This document shows, in pieces, positions 7,959-16,176 of a DNA stretch of 24,180 bases. The position numbers and the translations under genes were made by a program. The notes beneath the pieces were generated by a model, which was given only the letters and a program-made list of their open reading frames with translations, was not told the origin of the DNA and did not search any database. Source of the DNA: Methanomicrobiales archaeon (GTDB lineage: Archaea; Halobacteriota; Methanomicrobia; Methanomicrobiales; Methanoculleaceae); assembly GCA_012511245.1 (NCBI GenBank), contig JAAZGM010000231.1:1-24180 (forward strand), given 5' to 3'. Positions within the stretch are counted from its first letter, which is position 1. Each line of letters opens with the position of its first letter.

Positions 7959-8750
7959 ATGAAGGCACCCCGGGACGTCCCCACCCCCCTCCTTGAATCC
8001 CTCAAATCGCTGGGGCTTACCAAGTACGAAGCGCTTGTATACATCGGGCTTCTCAGAATGGTGGGCGCGACTGCAACGGAAGTTCATGAAATTTCTGGTG
8101 TGCCGCGCGCATCCGTCTACCCCGTCCTCGACCGTCTCGTCCAGAAGGAACTGGTCAGCGTCTCGCACACGACACCCAAGCGCTTCGGTGCGATTCCCCC
8201 CGACCAGGGCATCGAGAACCTGATGCGCCGGATAGAGGGCGATGCGGAGAGTGCTCAGGCCGCTCTCGATGCGATATACCGGGAGAGGAGGCTGGACAAC
8301 CGGGGCGATCAGGAACTGATCTGGACGATCTACGGCGAAGAAAACATCAGAACCTGCCTCGCTGATATGTTTCGGAGTGCAGAACGGAGTGTTGAACTGT
8401 TTGCGACAGGGGACCTTCTCCGGCGAAGTGTTCTCTCGCTGCTTGACTCCATCCCTGAATCCGTGCAGGTTGAATTCGTTACCGAGCGCTGGACTGGCGA
8501 ACAACCGTCCCGGTTCCATCTTCAGGTCCTTCCCCTCGCCGCCCTCTGTGAGACTCCGTCTTTTACGGAGAGGATGCTGCCTTATGAGCGCTCAGGCGTC
8601 TTCCTGGTGGATGATACCCGGGCGCTGCTCTGGATGGAAGGTGTCGATGGCCAGCCGTCCGCCCTCTACTCGGACTCCGTGGGGCTTGCGCTCTTCGTAC
8701 GGCGGCATATCGCCACCATCATGGAATGGGCAAAGGCCGCGGTTCAATAA
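7959..8750 (+). CDS. TrmB-family transcriptional regulator
   Basis: A 263-residue protein. Residues about 12-75 form a winged helix of TrmB type (LKSLGLTKYEALVYIGLL, then VHEISGVPRASVYPVLDRLVQKELV). A linker with a coiled-coil tendency (about 85-115) leads to an effector/dimerisation domain (about 120-263) that begins LIWTIYGEENIRTCLADMFRSAE. TrmB proteins control sugar transport and central carbon genes in archaea, often with a sugar or sugar-phosphate ligand. This one stands divergent from a PGI operon, with a 21-bp palindrome between, so autoregulation plus control of PGI is likely (inference). I chose the ATG at 7959; an in-frame upstream extension would translate the operator. Confidence 0.85.
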   Translation: MKAPRDVPTPLLESLKSLGLTKYEALVYIGLLRMVGATATEVHEISGVPRASVYPVLDRLVQKELVSVSHTTPKRFGAIPPDQGIENLMRRIEGDAESAQAALDAIYRERRLDNRGDQELIWTIYGEENIRTCLADMFRSAERSVELFATGDLLRRSVLSLLDSIPESVQVEFVTERWTGEQPSRFHLQVLPLAALCETPSFTERMLPYERSGVFLVDDTRALLWMEGVDGQPSALYSDSVGLALFVRRHIATIMEWAKAAVQ

Positions 8751-8890
8751 TTTCCCTGATACCCATCTTTTGGATCTCGTTCAGCCCTCTGGACAGCCGA
8801 TTCGTCATCGGCCGTCAGGTGTGGCTCTTGATGGGCGAGATGGTGTAGATATCCTGTGCTCTCTTCCGGGTGATAGGTCACCCTGGTCAC
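8744..8890 (-). CDS. Possible small protein of 48 residues (weak)
   Basis: The reverse strand holds an open frame from a GTG at 8890 to a TGA at 8744, tail to tail with the regulator gene. The predicted peptide (VTRVTYHPEESTGYLHHLAH onward) is polar, rich in His, Glu and Asp, and has a normal protein-like composition. The frame stays open upstream of the GTG through a QPAQPA repeat until a TGA near 8958, without an ATG. There is no clear SD or promoter. It may be a small gene, the 3' remnant of an older one, or chance in GC-rich DNA. Confidence 0.2.
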   Translation of the reverse strand: MTRVTYHPEESTGYLHHLAHQEPHLTADDESAVQRAERDPKDGYQGNY

Positions 8891-9031
8891 GTAATCTCTG
8901 ATGAGATGGCTGGTGAACTTCAGGGGGTGGAGTGCGGGCTGTGCGGGCTGTTTCCCTCTCCCTCAATCTGATCTCCTGTCGCCTGCACGGAGGGAAAACT
9001 TGTTCTACCTTCCTGTGGTAGTATACGATGA
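8751..9031. other. Intergenic stretch between the TrmB-like gene and the gene at 9032
   Basis: About 280 bases without a strongly supported gene. Apart from the doubtful small minus-strand frame noted at its left end, I see a 9-base tandem duplication (GTGCGGGCT twice, 8932-8949) and a TAGTATACG sequence near 9019-9027 just before the next gene. I see no RNA gene or clear terminator. Confidence 0.4.
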
Positions 9032-9997
9032 ATGGAGAGTGGGATTCGGGAAAAAGCCCGGAGCGTGCTGAAGCAGATCCTTGCCGCGGCCTCATACGAC
9101 GTCGAGGAGGTCAGCGAACCGCTGGATCTCTCTGCGATCGGGAGTGAGGATGCCCTGTTGGTGCTCTGCTCGGACGATCCGGAGGCAGTCAGGGGTTTCG
9201 ATTCGATGATCTATCGCCTGCGCACCGGCGAAGAGGATTGGGTCTGCAGGAAACTGCTTTTCACCCTTGATCCGGCGGTGCAGGTGGAGGATTGTATACG
9301 GTGGGGGCCTGATGAGTTTGCCCTCCACGCGGGCAGGGCTGCGCTTGCCGAGGTACTCGGGCAGAGCCTGATTCTGGACATTTCTCCGCCAACGAGGACG
9401 GTTCGGCATGGGCATATCGAGGCCTCTCCCGCTGCTGTGGAGGAAGAGCCGCAGGAAGGGCCGGAGCTCCTCCACCTGCCGGTGAAGGTCTCTGAGAAGC
9501 GCGCCAGCGGCATCGCCGGGCTGCACGGGTCGGCGAAGTGCCGGTTCATTCCTTACTGGAACTACCGCTACGTGAGCACCGGCGAGCGTGAGGTGAAGGA
9601 TCGGCTGGTATCGTTTGATTCCGAGGGTTCAGGAGCGATCAACGCCATCAACGGCCTGAAGATGGAGATCAATCCTGATGATATCGAGCAGAGTCCGGTT
9701 CCGTTCGGCTCCGAGGTCGTCTCCTCCCGGCTCGTGCAGGAGGATGTGGAGGAGCAGCTGTTACGGGATATCATCGACCGGCTCACCCAGAGGGTGCGGT
9801 TCCGCTACGAGAAAGGCGACGCTATCTTTTATGAGGAAAAAACCCTTAAACCCGACCGAAACAACATCAAGATCGATATCGTTATCGTCTACGTGCCTGT
9901 CTGGCAGGTGCGGGGCGGGAGCAAGATCGTTGAGGTCAACGGGTTCACGGGCGAGGTCCTCTCGATGCCGATGGACGAGGGTGTCGAACTGCTGTAA
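9032..9997 (+). CDS. Conserved-looking protein of unknown function
   Basis: A 321-residue soluble protein that I do not recognise. Residues 1-115 look like an alpha/beta domain: helix REKARSVLKQILAAASYDVEEV, then strand-like ALLVLCSDDPEAV and a second strand KLLFTLDPAVQVED. This layout recalls the restriction-endonuclease-like fold, but no ExK-type active site is evident. A Glu/Pro-rich linker lies at about 128-148. The C-terminal domain (about 165-321) has a positively charged entry (CRFIPYWNYRYVSTGE), a FRYEKGDAIFYEEKTLKP stretch and a final VYVPVWQVRGGSKIVEVNGFTGEV, resembling processing/PepSY-like beta modules only loosely. The next gene starts nine bases after its stop behind a good SD (AAGGAGAGACC), so it likely forms an operon with the oxidoreductase. 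Confidence 0.75.
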   Translation: MESGIREKARSVLKQILAAASYDVEEVSEPLDLSAIGSEDALLVLCSDDPEAVRGFDSMIYRLRTGEEDWVCRKLLFTLDPAVQVEDCIRWGPDEFALHAGRAALAEVLGQSLILDISPPTRTVRHGHIEASPAAVEEEPQEGPELLHLPVKVSEKRASGIAGLHGSAKCRFIPYWNYRYVSTGEREVKDRLVSFDSEGSGAINAINGLKMEINPDDIEQSPVPFGSEVVSSRLVQEDVEEQLLRDIIDRLTQRVRFRYEKGDAIFYEEKTLKPDRNNIKIDIVIVYVPVWQVRGGSKIVEVNGFTGEVLSMPMDEGVELL

Positions 9998-10006
9998 GGA
10001 GAGACC

Positions 10007-11326
10007 ATGATCGTCGTCATCGGCGGCGGACCCGCAGGAAGGCTTGGGGCGATGCACCTTGCACGTGCCGGTGCAGAGGTCCGGCTCGTCGAGCAGCGCA
10101 GTATCGGTGGTCAGTGCCTCCATGAGCGATGCATGACGATCTGCGCCTTGAACGACGTTGCCCGCCTCATCGAGTGTGCCAGGATCCAGAAGGATCTCGG
10201 CATACTCGACTCGGTTCCGACTGTGTCCTACCCGGCTATACGAAGGCGGGTATCTGAAGTCCAGGAGAAACTCTCCTCAGTCCTCGATGCGGAGACCCGC
10301 CGGACGGGCGTTGAGGTGATCTACGGGGCCGAAGGGAGCCTTGAAGGCAACCGGGTCTTCATCGATGGCGAGGAGACCCGGGCGGATGCGGTCCTCGCCG
10401 CCACCGGGTCGCGGCCGGCAGTCCCCGATATACCCGGTACCGATCTCCCCGGTGTCTACACCTACCGGACGCTCCCCGCGATGGATGACCTCCCCCGCCG
10501 TATGGTGATCATCGGCGGCGGGGTGGTGGCAGCGGAGTTCGCCCATATATTCCACGCCTTCGGCGTCGAGGTCGATATGGTTGCCCGGCACGGCCTTCTC
10601 TGTGTTCTCGACGAGAAGATGCGTTCTGCCGCGCTCCGTGACCTTGCCGGGATCGGCATCCACGAGGATACTTCTGCCATGAGCATTGAGGGTGGCGGCC
10701 GGGTTCGTTCTGTCCTTCTCACCGACGGTTCTGAGATCGCGGCTGATGCCGTGCTGCTTGCGACCGGGCTCGTCCCCCACTCGGGGATGCTCCAGGGTCT
10801 CGACAAGAGGCCGAACGGCGCGATCGTCGTCGATCGGAGGATGCGGACGAGCGTTCCGGGCGTCTACGCTGCCGGCGATCTCATCGGCCCGCCCTATCTC
10901 ACCCCCGCCGCCCGGAAGGAAGGAATGGTGGCGGCCGAGAACATCCTCGGCCGCGATACCATCATGAATTATGAGGGTATCCCGCAGTCGATGAGCCTCC
11001 GCTACGACTATGCTTTCACCACATCCGGCGACGGCGGCGTCACTCTCTCAGCCCCCGCCCCCGCCGGCCCTGGTTCGTTCTGGGATGTTGCGCGCGGTTG
11101 GGCAGGGTTTGCCCAGGTCAGGGTCGATCCCGAAGACGGTCGGCTGATCGGGGCGGCTGCCGCTGTTCCCGGGGCGTCGATCCTCCTCCCCTACATTGGC
11201 TACCTGATGCAGAAGGGCATCACCATCGACGATTTCGACGATATCGTTGAGATCCACCCTTCGACCGATGGCATATATGGGCTTGCCCGCTACGCATCAG
11301 GGATGCTCAGAAAGAAAGATGGGTGA
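10007..11326 (+). CDS. Pyridine nucleotide-disulfide oxidoreductase (dihydrolipoamide dehydrogenase-like)
   Basis: A 439-residue flavoprotein of the class I disulfide reductase family. FAD-binding GGGPAGRLGA opens the protein at 6-15, the redox pair is C37 and C42 in GGQCLHERCMT, the NAD(P)-binding fold begins MVIIGGGVVAAEFA (about 166-179), and the second FAD motif is GVYAAGDLIGPPYLTPAA. A C-terminal dimerisation domain follows. Two features differ from true Lpd: the usual GCxPSK around the second cysteine is RCMTIC, with a third cysteine at C46, and the C-terminal HPxxxE motif appears as IHPSTDGIY, lacking the Glu. No lipoyl enzymes are nearby. The substrate may therefore be a different disulfide or thiol carrier. 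Downstream of the unknown gene at 9032; converges with ppaC nine bases away. Confidence 0.88.
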   Translation: MIVVIGGGPAGRLGAMHLARAGAEVRLVEQRSIGGQCLHERCMTICALNDVARLIECARIQKDLGILDSVPTVSYPAIRRRVSEVQEKLSSVLDAETRRTGVEVIYGAEGSLEGNRVFIDGEETRADAVLAATGSRPAVPDIPGTDLPGVYTYRTLPAMDDLPRRMVIIGGGVVAAEFAHIFHAFGVEVDMVARHGLLCVLDEKMRSAALRDLAGIGIHEDTSAMSIEGGGRVRSVLLTDGSEIAADAVLLATGLVPHSGMLQGLDKRPNGAIVVDRRMRTSVPGVYAAGDLIGPPYLTPAARKEGMVAAENILGRDTIMNYEGIPQSMSLRYDYAFTTSGDGGVTLSAPAPAGPGSFWDVARGWAGFAQVRVDPEDGRLIGAAAAVPGASILLPYIGYLMQKGITIDDFDDIVEIHPSTDGIYGLARYASGMLRKKDG

Positions 11327-11335
11327 GTTCCGGCG

Positions 11336-12958
11336 TTAGAGCTGCCGGAACATCTGCCCGAACTTCGGGATGAAATCTTTTTTCCGCGACATTACGCCTT
11401 CAAGCCGAACTGGCTGGTTGCGAAGATCCAGTTTGGCGATGCAGGCCTCGTCTCCGGCGGCGAAGAGATCGCTTGCGTTTGCGAATACATTTGTGAAGAG
11501 GGCGAAGAAACAGTCGACCCCCATCGTCGTCCGGAGATGATCGATCTCAGTGCGGATCTCGGTTGCGTGAGTCTCTGCGAAGTCAAACGACGATGTCATC
11601 ACCTGCGAGACCATGATGCTCCGCCCGAAGAGGTTGTAGCGTTTCATGTCCCGGGTGAGGAGTTCCTCCTTTGGGAGGGCATCGAGATCCATGCCTTTCC
11701 TGATCAACTCCGGCCCGAACTCGGCTGGATCGACCCCGGCGATCTCTGCGAGATACTCAGCCGCCCGGACATCGACGGGCGTGGTCGTCGAGAGTTTCAT
11801 CACCATCGTATCCGAGAGTATCCCGGAGAGGAGGAGCCCGGCGGTCGATGGCGTGGGTTCCACGCCCGCCTCGATGAACTTGTTTGCCACGATTGTCGAG
11901 GTCGATCCCACGGGATCGTTGAGGAACTTCACCGGCTTTAAGGTGGAGATCGCGCCGAGGCGGTGGTGATCGATGATCTCAAGTATGTCCGCCTGCTCAA
12001 TCCCGTCGGCGGCCTGTGAGTACTCGTTATGGTCGAGGAGGATCACCGATTTCTGGACGTCCTGCATCAGTGTCGTCCGGGAGATAAGCCCGATATGACG
12101 CTTATCCTCCCCGACGACACAGGCTGTCCTGAATTTGGAGTTCGAGACGATCCCTTTTGCGTACTCGAGTGAGTCGTCCAGCCGCACTGTGGGGATATCC
12201 GTCTCCATGATCATGCGCGCCGGGAGGGAGAGGCTGATCATCTTGCCGACACTGAACGCATCAAGTGTTGTTGCGAGGACTGAAGCGCCCCTTGCCCGTG
12301 CGGCATCGATCACCCGCTCGCCTACCGGTGCTCCCTCTGCGATGATGAGCGCGGCGACCCCTGCCGATATCAAGGCGAGCTGGGCGGGTTCGTTATCCCC
12401 GACGATCGCGATATCCTCCGGTGTCATACTTGAGAGGGTGACGTGCAGGGCATCGATGACGGTGTAAACCCGCCCCTCCCCGAGCGTCTCGCGCGCCGGG
12501 ACGACCGTCCGGGCATCCAGAATGCGGGCGAGGGTCTCAAGCGGCATCGGGACGAGCGATAATTGTTCGCGGGGGTTCTTCCGGACATATGCCCGGGCAA
12601 GGCCATACTCACTGACGAGGCCGAGCAGGGTCTCATCCTCATCTGTGATCGGCATGTTCCGCATATCGTAGGTGTCCATCAGGTCGGCTACATCGATTGC
12701 CGGGACATCCTGGCGGATGTTTCGGGTATCCAGCGGTATATCCGAGACAGAAGGTTCGACGCTTGCTACGTAGACCGGAGCCTCAACGCCGAACGTCTCG
12801 AGTGCAAACCGTGTCTCTGCATTCACTTCCCCGCACCGGGCTGCGATATACTTTCCCGGTTCGGCACGGTTGCGGAGTTCAGCATAACCGATGACGCTGC
12901 AGATGCTGTCGGTGTCGGGCTGTCTGTGGCCGATGATGATGATCTTGTTCTGTCCCAT
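11336..12958 (-). CDS. ppaC: Manganese-dependent (family II) inorganic pyrophosphatase with CBS and DRTGG domains
   Basis: Hydrolyses pyrophosphate to two phosphates. The 540-residue protein is the long, nucleotide-regulated form. The DHH catalytic domain starts with GHRQPDTDS (H11, D15, D17). It is interrupted by CBS1 (about 73-130), a DRTGG domain (about 135-245) and CBS2 (about 250-305), then resumes with LLDHNE (D309, H310) and IIDHH (D330, H331, H332). A DHHA2 domain ends the protein. In studied bacterial relatives the CBS pair binds AMP or ADP (inhibition) and ATP or diadenosine polyphosphates (activation). The ATG at 12958 follows a GAGGAG SD. It is the only gene on its transcript as far as can be seen, preceded by a hairpin-rich intergenic region. 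Confidence 0.95.
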   Translation of the reverse strand: MGQNKIIIIGHRQPDTDSICSVIGYAELRNRAEPGKYIAARCGEVNAETRFALETFGVEAPVYVASVEPSVSDIPLDTRNIRQDVPAIDVADLMDTYDMRNMPITDEDETLLGLVSEYGLARAYVRKNPREQLSLVPMPLETLARILDARTVVPARETLGEGRVYTVIDALHVTLSSMTPEDIAIVGDNEPAQLALISAGVAALIIAEGAPVGERVIDAARARGASVLATTLDAFSVGKMISLSLPARMIMETDIPTVRLDDSLEYAKGIVSNSKFRTACVVGEDKRHIGLISRTTLMQDVQKSVILLDHNEYSQAADGIEQADILEIIDHHRLGAISTLKPVKFLNDPVGSTSTIVANKFIEAGVEPTPSTAGLLLSGILSDTMVMKLSTTTPVDVRAAEYLAEIAGVDPAEFGPELIRKGMDLDALPKEELLTRDMKRYNLFGRSIMVSQVMTSSFDFAETHATEIRTEIDHLRTTMGVDCFFALFTNVFANASDLFAAGDEACIAKLDLRNQPVRLEGVMSRKKDFIPKFGQMFRQL

Positions 12959-13270
12959 GCTCTCCTCGGGTTTCCGGCAGGAAGCCGGTTATCGTGAGAA
13001 GTATCGTTCTCTGTCATCAAAGGCTTTGTGCCGGGTACAGGAGGATGCCGGGAAGGGCTGATCCCGGGCGCTGCACGATACCACCACCTCCCGGGATCCG
13101 CCGCATGGTCGGGTGAAGCCCCTTCTGATGTGAGACCATGCGTAATTTCATAGCCATAGAGACCGGAAACTCTATGAGCACTTGTGGGGGGTGACATCTC
13201 CTCCTGTCAGGAAGTGCTCCGGCCTTATCCGGCCCTCAATACGATAGCAATACCCGGCTGTGATAGATGA
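12959..13270. other. Hairpin-rich intergenic region
   Basis: About 310 bases between two divergent genes with no convincing reading frame. It is unusually rich in short inverted repeats: CCGGC/GCCGG (12974-12988), GAGAA/TTCTC (12996-13011), a 9-bp pair GATCCCGGG/CCCGGGATC (13060-13098), CATAGAG/CTCTATG (13155-13176) and TCCTG-T-CAGGA (13202-13212). It may hold 5' leaders of both genes or a small RNA. I recognise no riboswitch family. Confidence 0.4.
13060..13098. repeat. Inverted repeat with 9-bp arms
   Basis: GATCCCGGG at 13060-13068 and CCCGGGATC at 13090-13098 are perfect complements with a 21-base spacer. As RNA this would be a stable GC-rich hairpin. No T-run follows on either side, so it is not a typical terminator. 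Its role is unknown. Confidence 0.55.
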
Positions 13271-14443
13271 ATGCTTCAGATGATTACGTGGCTCGACAAG
13301 AATTTCGGCTCGCTCCAACCGACGCGAGCGATCATCATGAGGGCGCTGCGCCACCTGCGCCCCGCGGATCGGAAAAAGCTCTTCTCGACGGATATCCCGG
13401 AGATGCGGACTGCCGAAGGGCGTTGGTTTGAGGCGATCGTCTACGAGATGATCCTCGATCTCTCGCTCAAGACCAACCTCATCCTCTCCGTCGTTGCCCG
13501 GGGTGCCGACGGGCCCGCAAAGGTCCAGCGCGCACGACTCGGCCAGAACGGGCTCTTCTACTCAAACATCGGCGACATCAAGGTCAGGGGAAATGGTCAG
13601 GACCTCGCCGAGGTCGATCTCGTGCTCGTCGACCATACGGGCGCGCTGACGTTTGGCGAGATCATCACGTCTCCTGCCGACCTAAAGGAGTTTGAGGCGG
13701 AGATTCGCTACAAAAAACAGCTCTTCGGCTATCTCTACGGGCAGCCGACTGTGCCGTTTCTCCTCATCTCCTCCGTCGACATATCCCGGACGGCCGTCGT
13801 CCGCCGTCTCCTCAAGGAACCCGACAATGTCCTCCTGACCACCCCGACCTGTGAGGATCTGAAGACCCTGATCCGGCAGCGGGACATGAAACGGAGCCCC
13901 ACCCGCAGGATCAAACATGAGAAGTTGATATCCATCACGGATATACCGCTCCGTCGGCCGTTTGATTACAAAAAACTGCACGATGAACGGCTGCAGAGCA
14001 TCGTATCCACCGTCACGTCAAAGAAGGGTGCCGATGCGCTCGGCGCACCGGACGAGATACCGCCGATCGTGAAGAAAGTCATCTTCGGTGGCCTCTACCC
14101 TTCCGCCCTGCGGATGCTCGATTCCCGGTATCCCATCCGGATCAAGGGGAAAACCTATGATCCGGACACGATCCAGAAACAGTTCTCGAAGGTTGTTCTT
14201 GCCGTGAACATACCGGAGTACCGGCCGATCATCTACCTGCGAACACGGAATAAGAAGGAATACCTCAAGATGGTGCCGAACAGGACAGGCGGGTTCAAGT
14301 TCGAGAGCCGGCGCACCCCCCACATGGCAGGATTCTTCCTCTGGCTCGAATCCGTCCAGCCCTCGCTCGGAGCCGAACTGACACGAGAACTCCTCGATGC
14401 ATTTCCTGCGATCTGCGTTCCTGACGTTGCTGGAAGACCGTAA
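13271..14443 (+). CDS. Unrecognised protein with nuclease-like (PD-(D/E)XK-like) residue pattern
   Basis: A 390-residue soluble, basic protein. I cannot name the family. Residues about 45-165 resemble the core of a PD-(D/E)XK nuclease: helix RWFEAIVYEMILDL with E54, strand AEVDLVLVDHTG with D116, then ALTFGEIITS with E130, then a helix with basic residues (FEAEIRYKKQLFGYLYGQP) and the strand PFLLISSVD. The catalytic Lys expected two residues after E130 is Ile, so it may be inactive or use another residue. The C-terminal half (about 240-390) has no motif I recognise. The start at 13271 has no clear SD; the ATG four codons later is an alternative. It follows the hairpin-rich region and is separated from marC by 58 bases. 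Confidence 0.7.
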   Translation: MLQMITWLDKNFGSLQPTRAIIMRALRHLRPADRKKLFSTDIPEMRTAEGRWFEAIVYEMILDLSLKTNLILSVVARGADGPAKVQRARLGQNGLFYSNIGDIKVRGNGQDLAEVDLVLVDHTGALTFGEIITSPADLKEFEAEIRYKKQLFGYLYGQPTVPFLLISSVDISRTAVVRRLLKEPDNVLLTTPTCEDLKTLIRQRDMKRSPTRRIKHEKLISITDIPLRRPFDYKKLHDERLQSIVSTVTSKKGADALGAPDEIPPIVKKVIFGGLYPSALRMLDSRYPIRIKGKTYDPDTIQKQFSKVVLAVNIPEYRPIIYLRTRNKKEYLKMVPNRTGGFKFESRRTPHMAGFFLWLESVQPSLGAELTRELLDAFPAICVPDVAGRP

Positions 14444-14501
14444 GATACCTATGCGACTGCGGTACATATCTCTCCATGATCCTGGAATATGGTGATCCGG
14501 A

Positions 14502-15158
14502 ATGGACCTGATCACCGAGTTCATCGGTTTTCTGGGGTTCAGCCTGGTCGCAGTTGCATCAATCACTGCAGTAATGAACCCGGCTTCCACGGTTGCCGTC
14601 TACACGGCGCTCACCGACGGGATGGGCAAGGCCGAACGCATGCAGGTCATCACGACCACCATGAAGATAGCCTTCATCGTGCTCGCTTTCTTCGCTCTCA
14701 CCGGACAGCTGATATTTACAATCTTCAACATAACTGTTCCGGCGTTCCAGATAGCCGGCGGCATACTCCTGATCAGCGTTGCGACCGGGATGCTCGCCTC
14801 ACGGGGCGAGGCCTACTCGGGTGCGGATCTGGAGAATATCGCCGTCGTCCCGCTGGCATTCCCGCTCTCGTGCGGTCCGGGGACGATCACGACGGTGATC
14901 TTGCTTGCATCAGGGCCTGAAGGAATCTGGGGTATCATCGCTGTCTTCCTCGGCATCATCGTGGCTCTTGCCGTATCCTATGTCGGGATGCTCTATGGCC
15001 CGAAGATTTTCTCTCTCATCGGGGAGAGTGGTCTCAGGGTCGTCCCGAAACTGATGGCGATCATCGTCCTTGCGATAGCCATCCAGTTCATCATCAACGG
15101 TGTTTCGGCGGCGATGCCCCAGCTGCTCACACACCTTGATCTCACTGGTATTGTATGA
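14502..15158 (+). CDS. MarC family integral membrane protein
   Basis: A 218-residue protein with six predicted membrane helices. It matches the MarC family (PF01914): an N-terminal helix with NPASTVAVY, a middle GGILLISVATGML helix, then the conserved VPLAFPLSCGPGTITTVILL and a final LMAIIVLAIAIQFIINGV. The family was once linked to multiple antibiotic resistance, but that link was withdrawn and the transported substrate is unknown. GGTGATCC four bases before the ATG matches the 16S 3' end. The stop overlaps the next start (ATGA), so translation is coupled to the PAP2 gene. Confidence 0.9.
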   Translation: MDLITEFIGFLGFSLVAVASITAVMNPASTVAVYTALTDGMGKAERMQVITTTMKIAFIVLAFFALTGQLIFTIFNITVPAFQIAGGILLISVATGMLASRGEAYSGADLENIAVVPLAFPLSCGPGTITTVILLASGPEGIWGIIAVFLGIIVALAVSYVGMLYGPKIFSLIGESGLRVVPKLMAIIVLAIAIQFIINGVSAAMPQLLTHLDLTGIV

Positions 15159-16126
15159 TTGATAGCCAGGTAGCGTTCATCCGGGCGATCCAGGAACAGG
15201 CAGCGTGGCTTTCTGCCCCGGCGCACTTTTTTTCGGTTCTTGGGCACCCGGGGTGCTACCTGCTCATCATCGCCTACCTCTACTGGGGGAGAAACCCGCA
15301 CCTCGGGCTCCGACTTGGTCTTCTCATGGGCATATCGGCCGGGATAAATGGGGTGCTCAAGGTCGTGCTCCACTTTCCCCGCCCTTACTGGGTGAGCCCT
15401 GATGTCAGGGCACTCGGGCACCACCCATCGTTCTCGCTGCCGTCGACGCATGCACAGGTGGCGGTGACGTTCTGGGGGCTCGCCGCCGCCACCGTCCGGC
15501 GGAGATGGTTCTCCATCGTTGCGGTCATCATTATCGCCCTCATCGGTGCGTCCCGTTTCGTCCTCGGCGTCCATTTTCCGACCGATATCGTCGTGGGGTT
15601 TCTGGTCGGGGTTGCCGTTCTCGGGGGCTTTCTTGCCCTCGAAAGGCCTGTTGGCCGCAAGATCGCTGTCCTCTCCCCCGGGGAAAAGGTGTTTGCCGCG
15701 TTTGCGGGCTCCCTTGTCCTGGTGCTGATCTCGGTCTCTGCTCTTGCGGTGCTCGGGGACTGGGAGGTTCCTGCATCCTGGGCAGCGCAAGCGATTGCCG
15801 GGTCCGGTGAGCCGATCGCCCCCCTCTCCCTCCGGGATGCCATGACGACGTCGGGGTTCTTCTTCGGGTTCGGGGCGGGTGCGGCACTGGATCGCCGTTC
15901 CGGGCGTGTATGTGCTGAAACGGCGAGATCCGTCTACCTGCTCCGCTACATCATCGGGATAGCTGTTGCCGGGGCGATCTGGTTCGGGTCCGGGCTGCTC
16001 GTCCCGCAGGATGCCGGTCTTGCCGCCCTCACCCTCCAGTATCTCCTGGCCGCCGCCGTCGGAGCATGGGTATCGTTCGGCGCTCCGGCGGTCTTTTTCC
16101 GCCTGGATTCGGCAGGTTGCTCCTGA
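15155..16126 (+). CDS. PAP2-family membrane phosphatase
   Basis: A 323-residue membrane protein with the three-part PAP2 acid phosphatase signature: K69 to R76-P77 in LKVVLHFPRP, PSTH at 96-99 and SRFVLGVHFPTD with R134, H140 and D144. All catalytic residues are present. Such enzymes remove phosphate from lipid phosphates, including phosphatidic acid-like lipids and polyprenyl diphosphates, at the membrane surface. The catalytic core fills the first 155 residues; about 165 further residues form additional membrane helices that are not part of the basic domain and whose role is unknown. It overlaps marC by four bases and its TGA shares a base with an ATG that could begin the NfeD gene. Confidence 0.9.
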   Translation: MIDSQVAFIRAIQEQAAWLSAPAHFFSVLGHPGCYLLIIAYLYWGRNPHLGLRLGLLMGISAGINGVLKVVLHFPRPYWVSPDVRALGHHPSFSLPSTHAQVAVTFWGLAAATVRRRWFSIVAVIIIALIGASRFVLGVHFPTDIVVGFLVGVAVLGGFLALERPVGRKIAVLSPGEKVFAAFAGSLVLVLISVSALAVLGDWEVPASWAAQAIAGSGEPIAPLSLRDAMTTSGFFFGFGAGAALDRRSGRVCAETARSVYLLRYIIGIAVAGAIWFGSGLLVPQDAGLAALTLQYLLAAAVGAWVSFGAPAVFFRLDSAGCS

Positions 16127-16176
16127 TGGAGCCCGCCCTCCATAGCCTTTTATCTCGCCGGGTCAACTTCTCTCAT

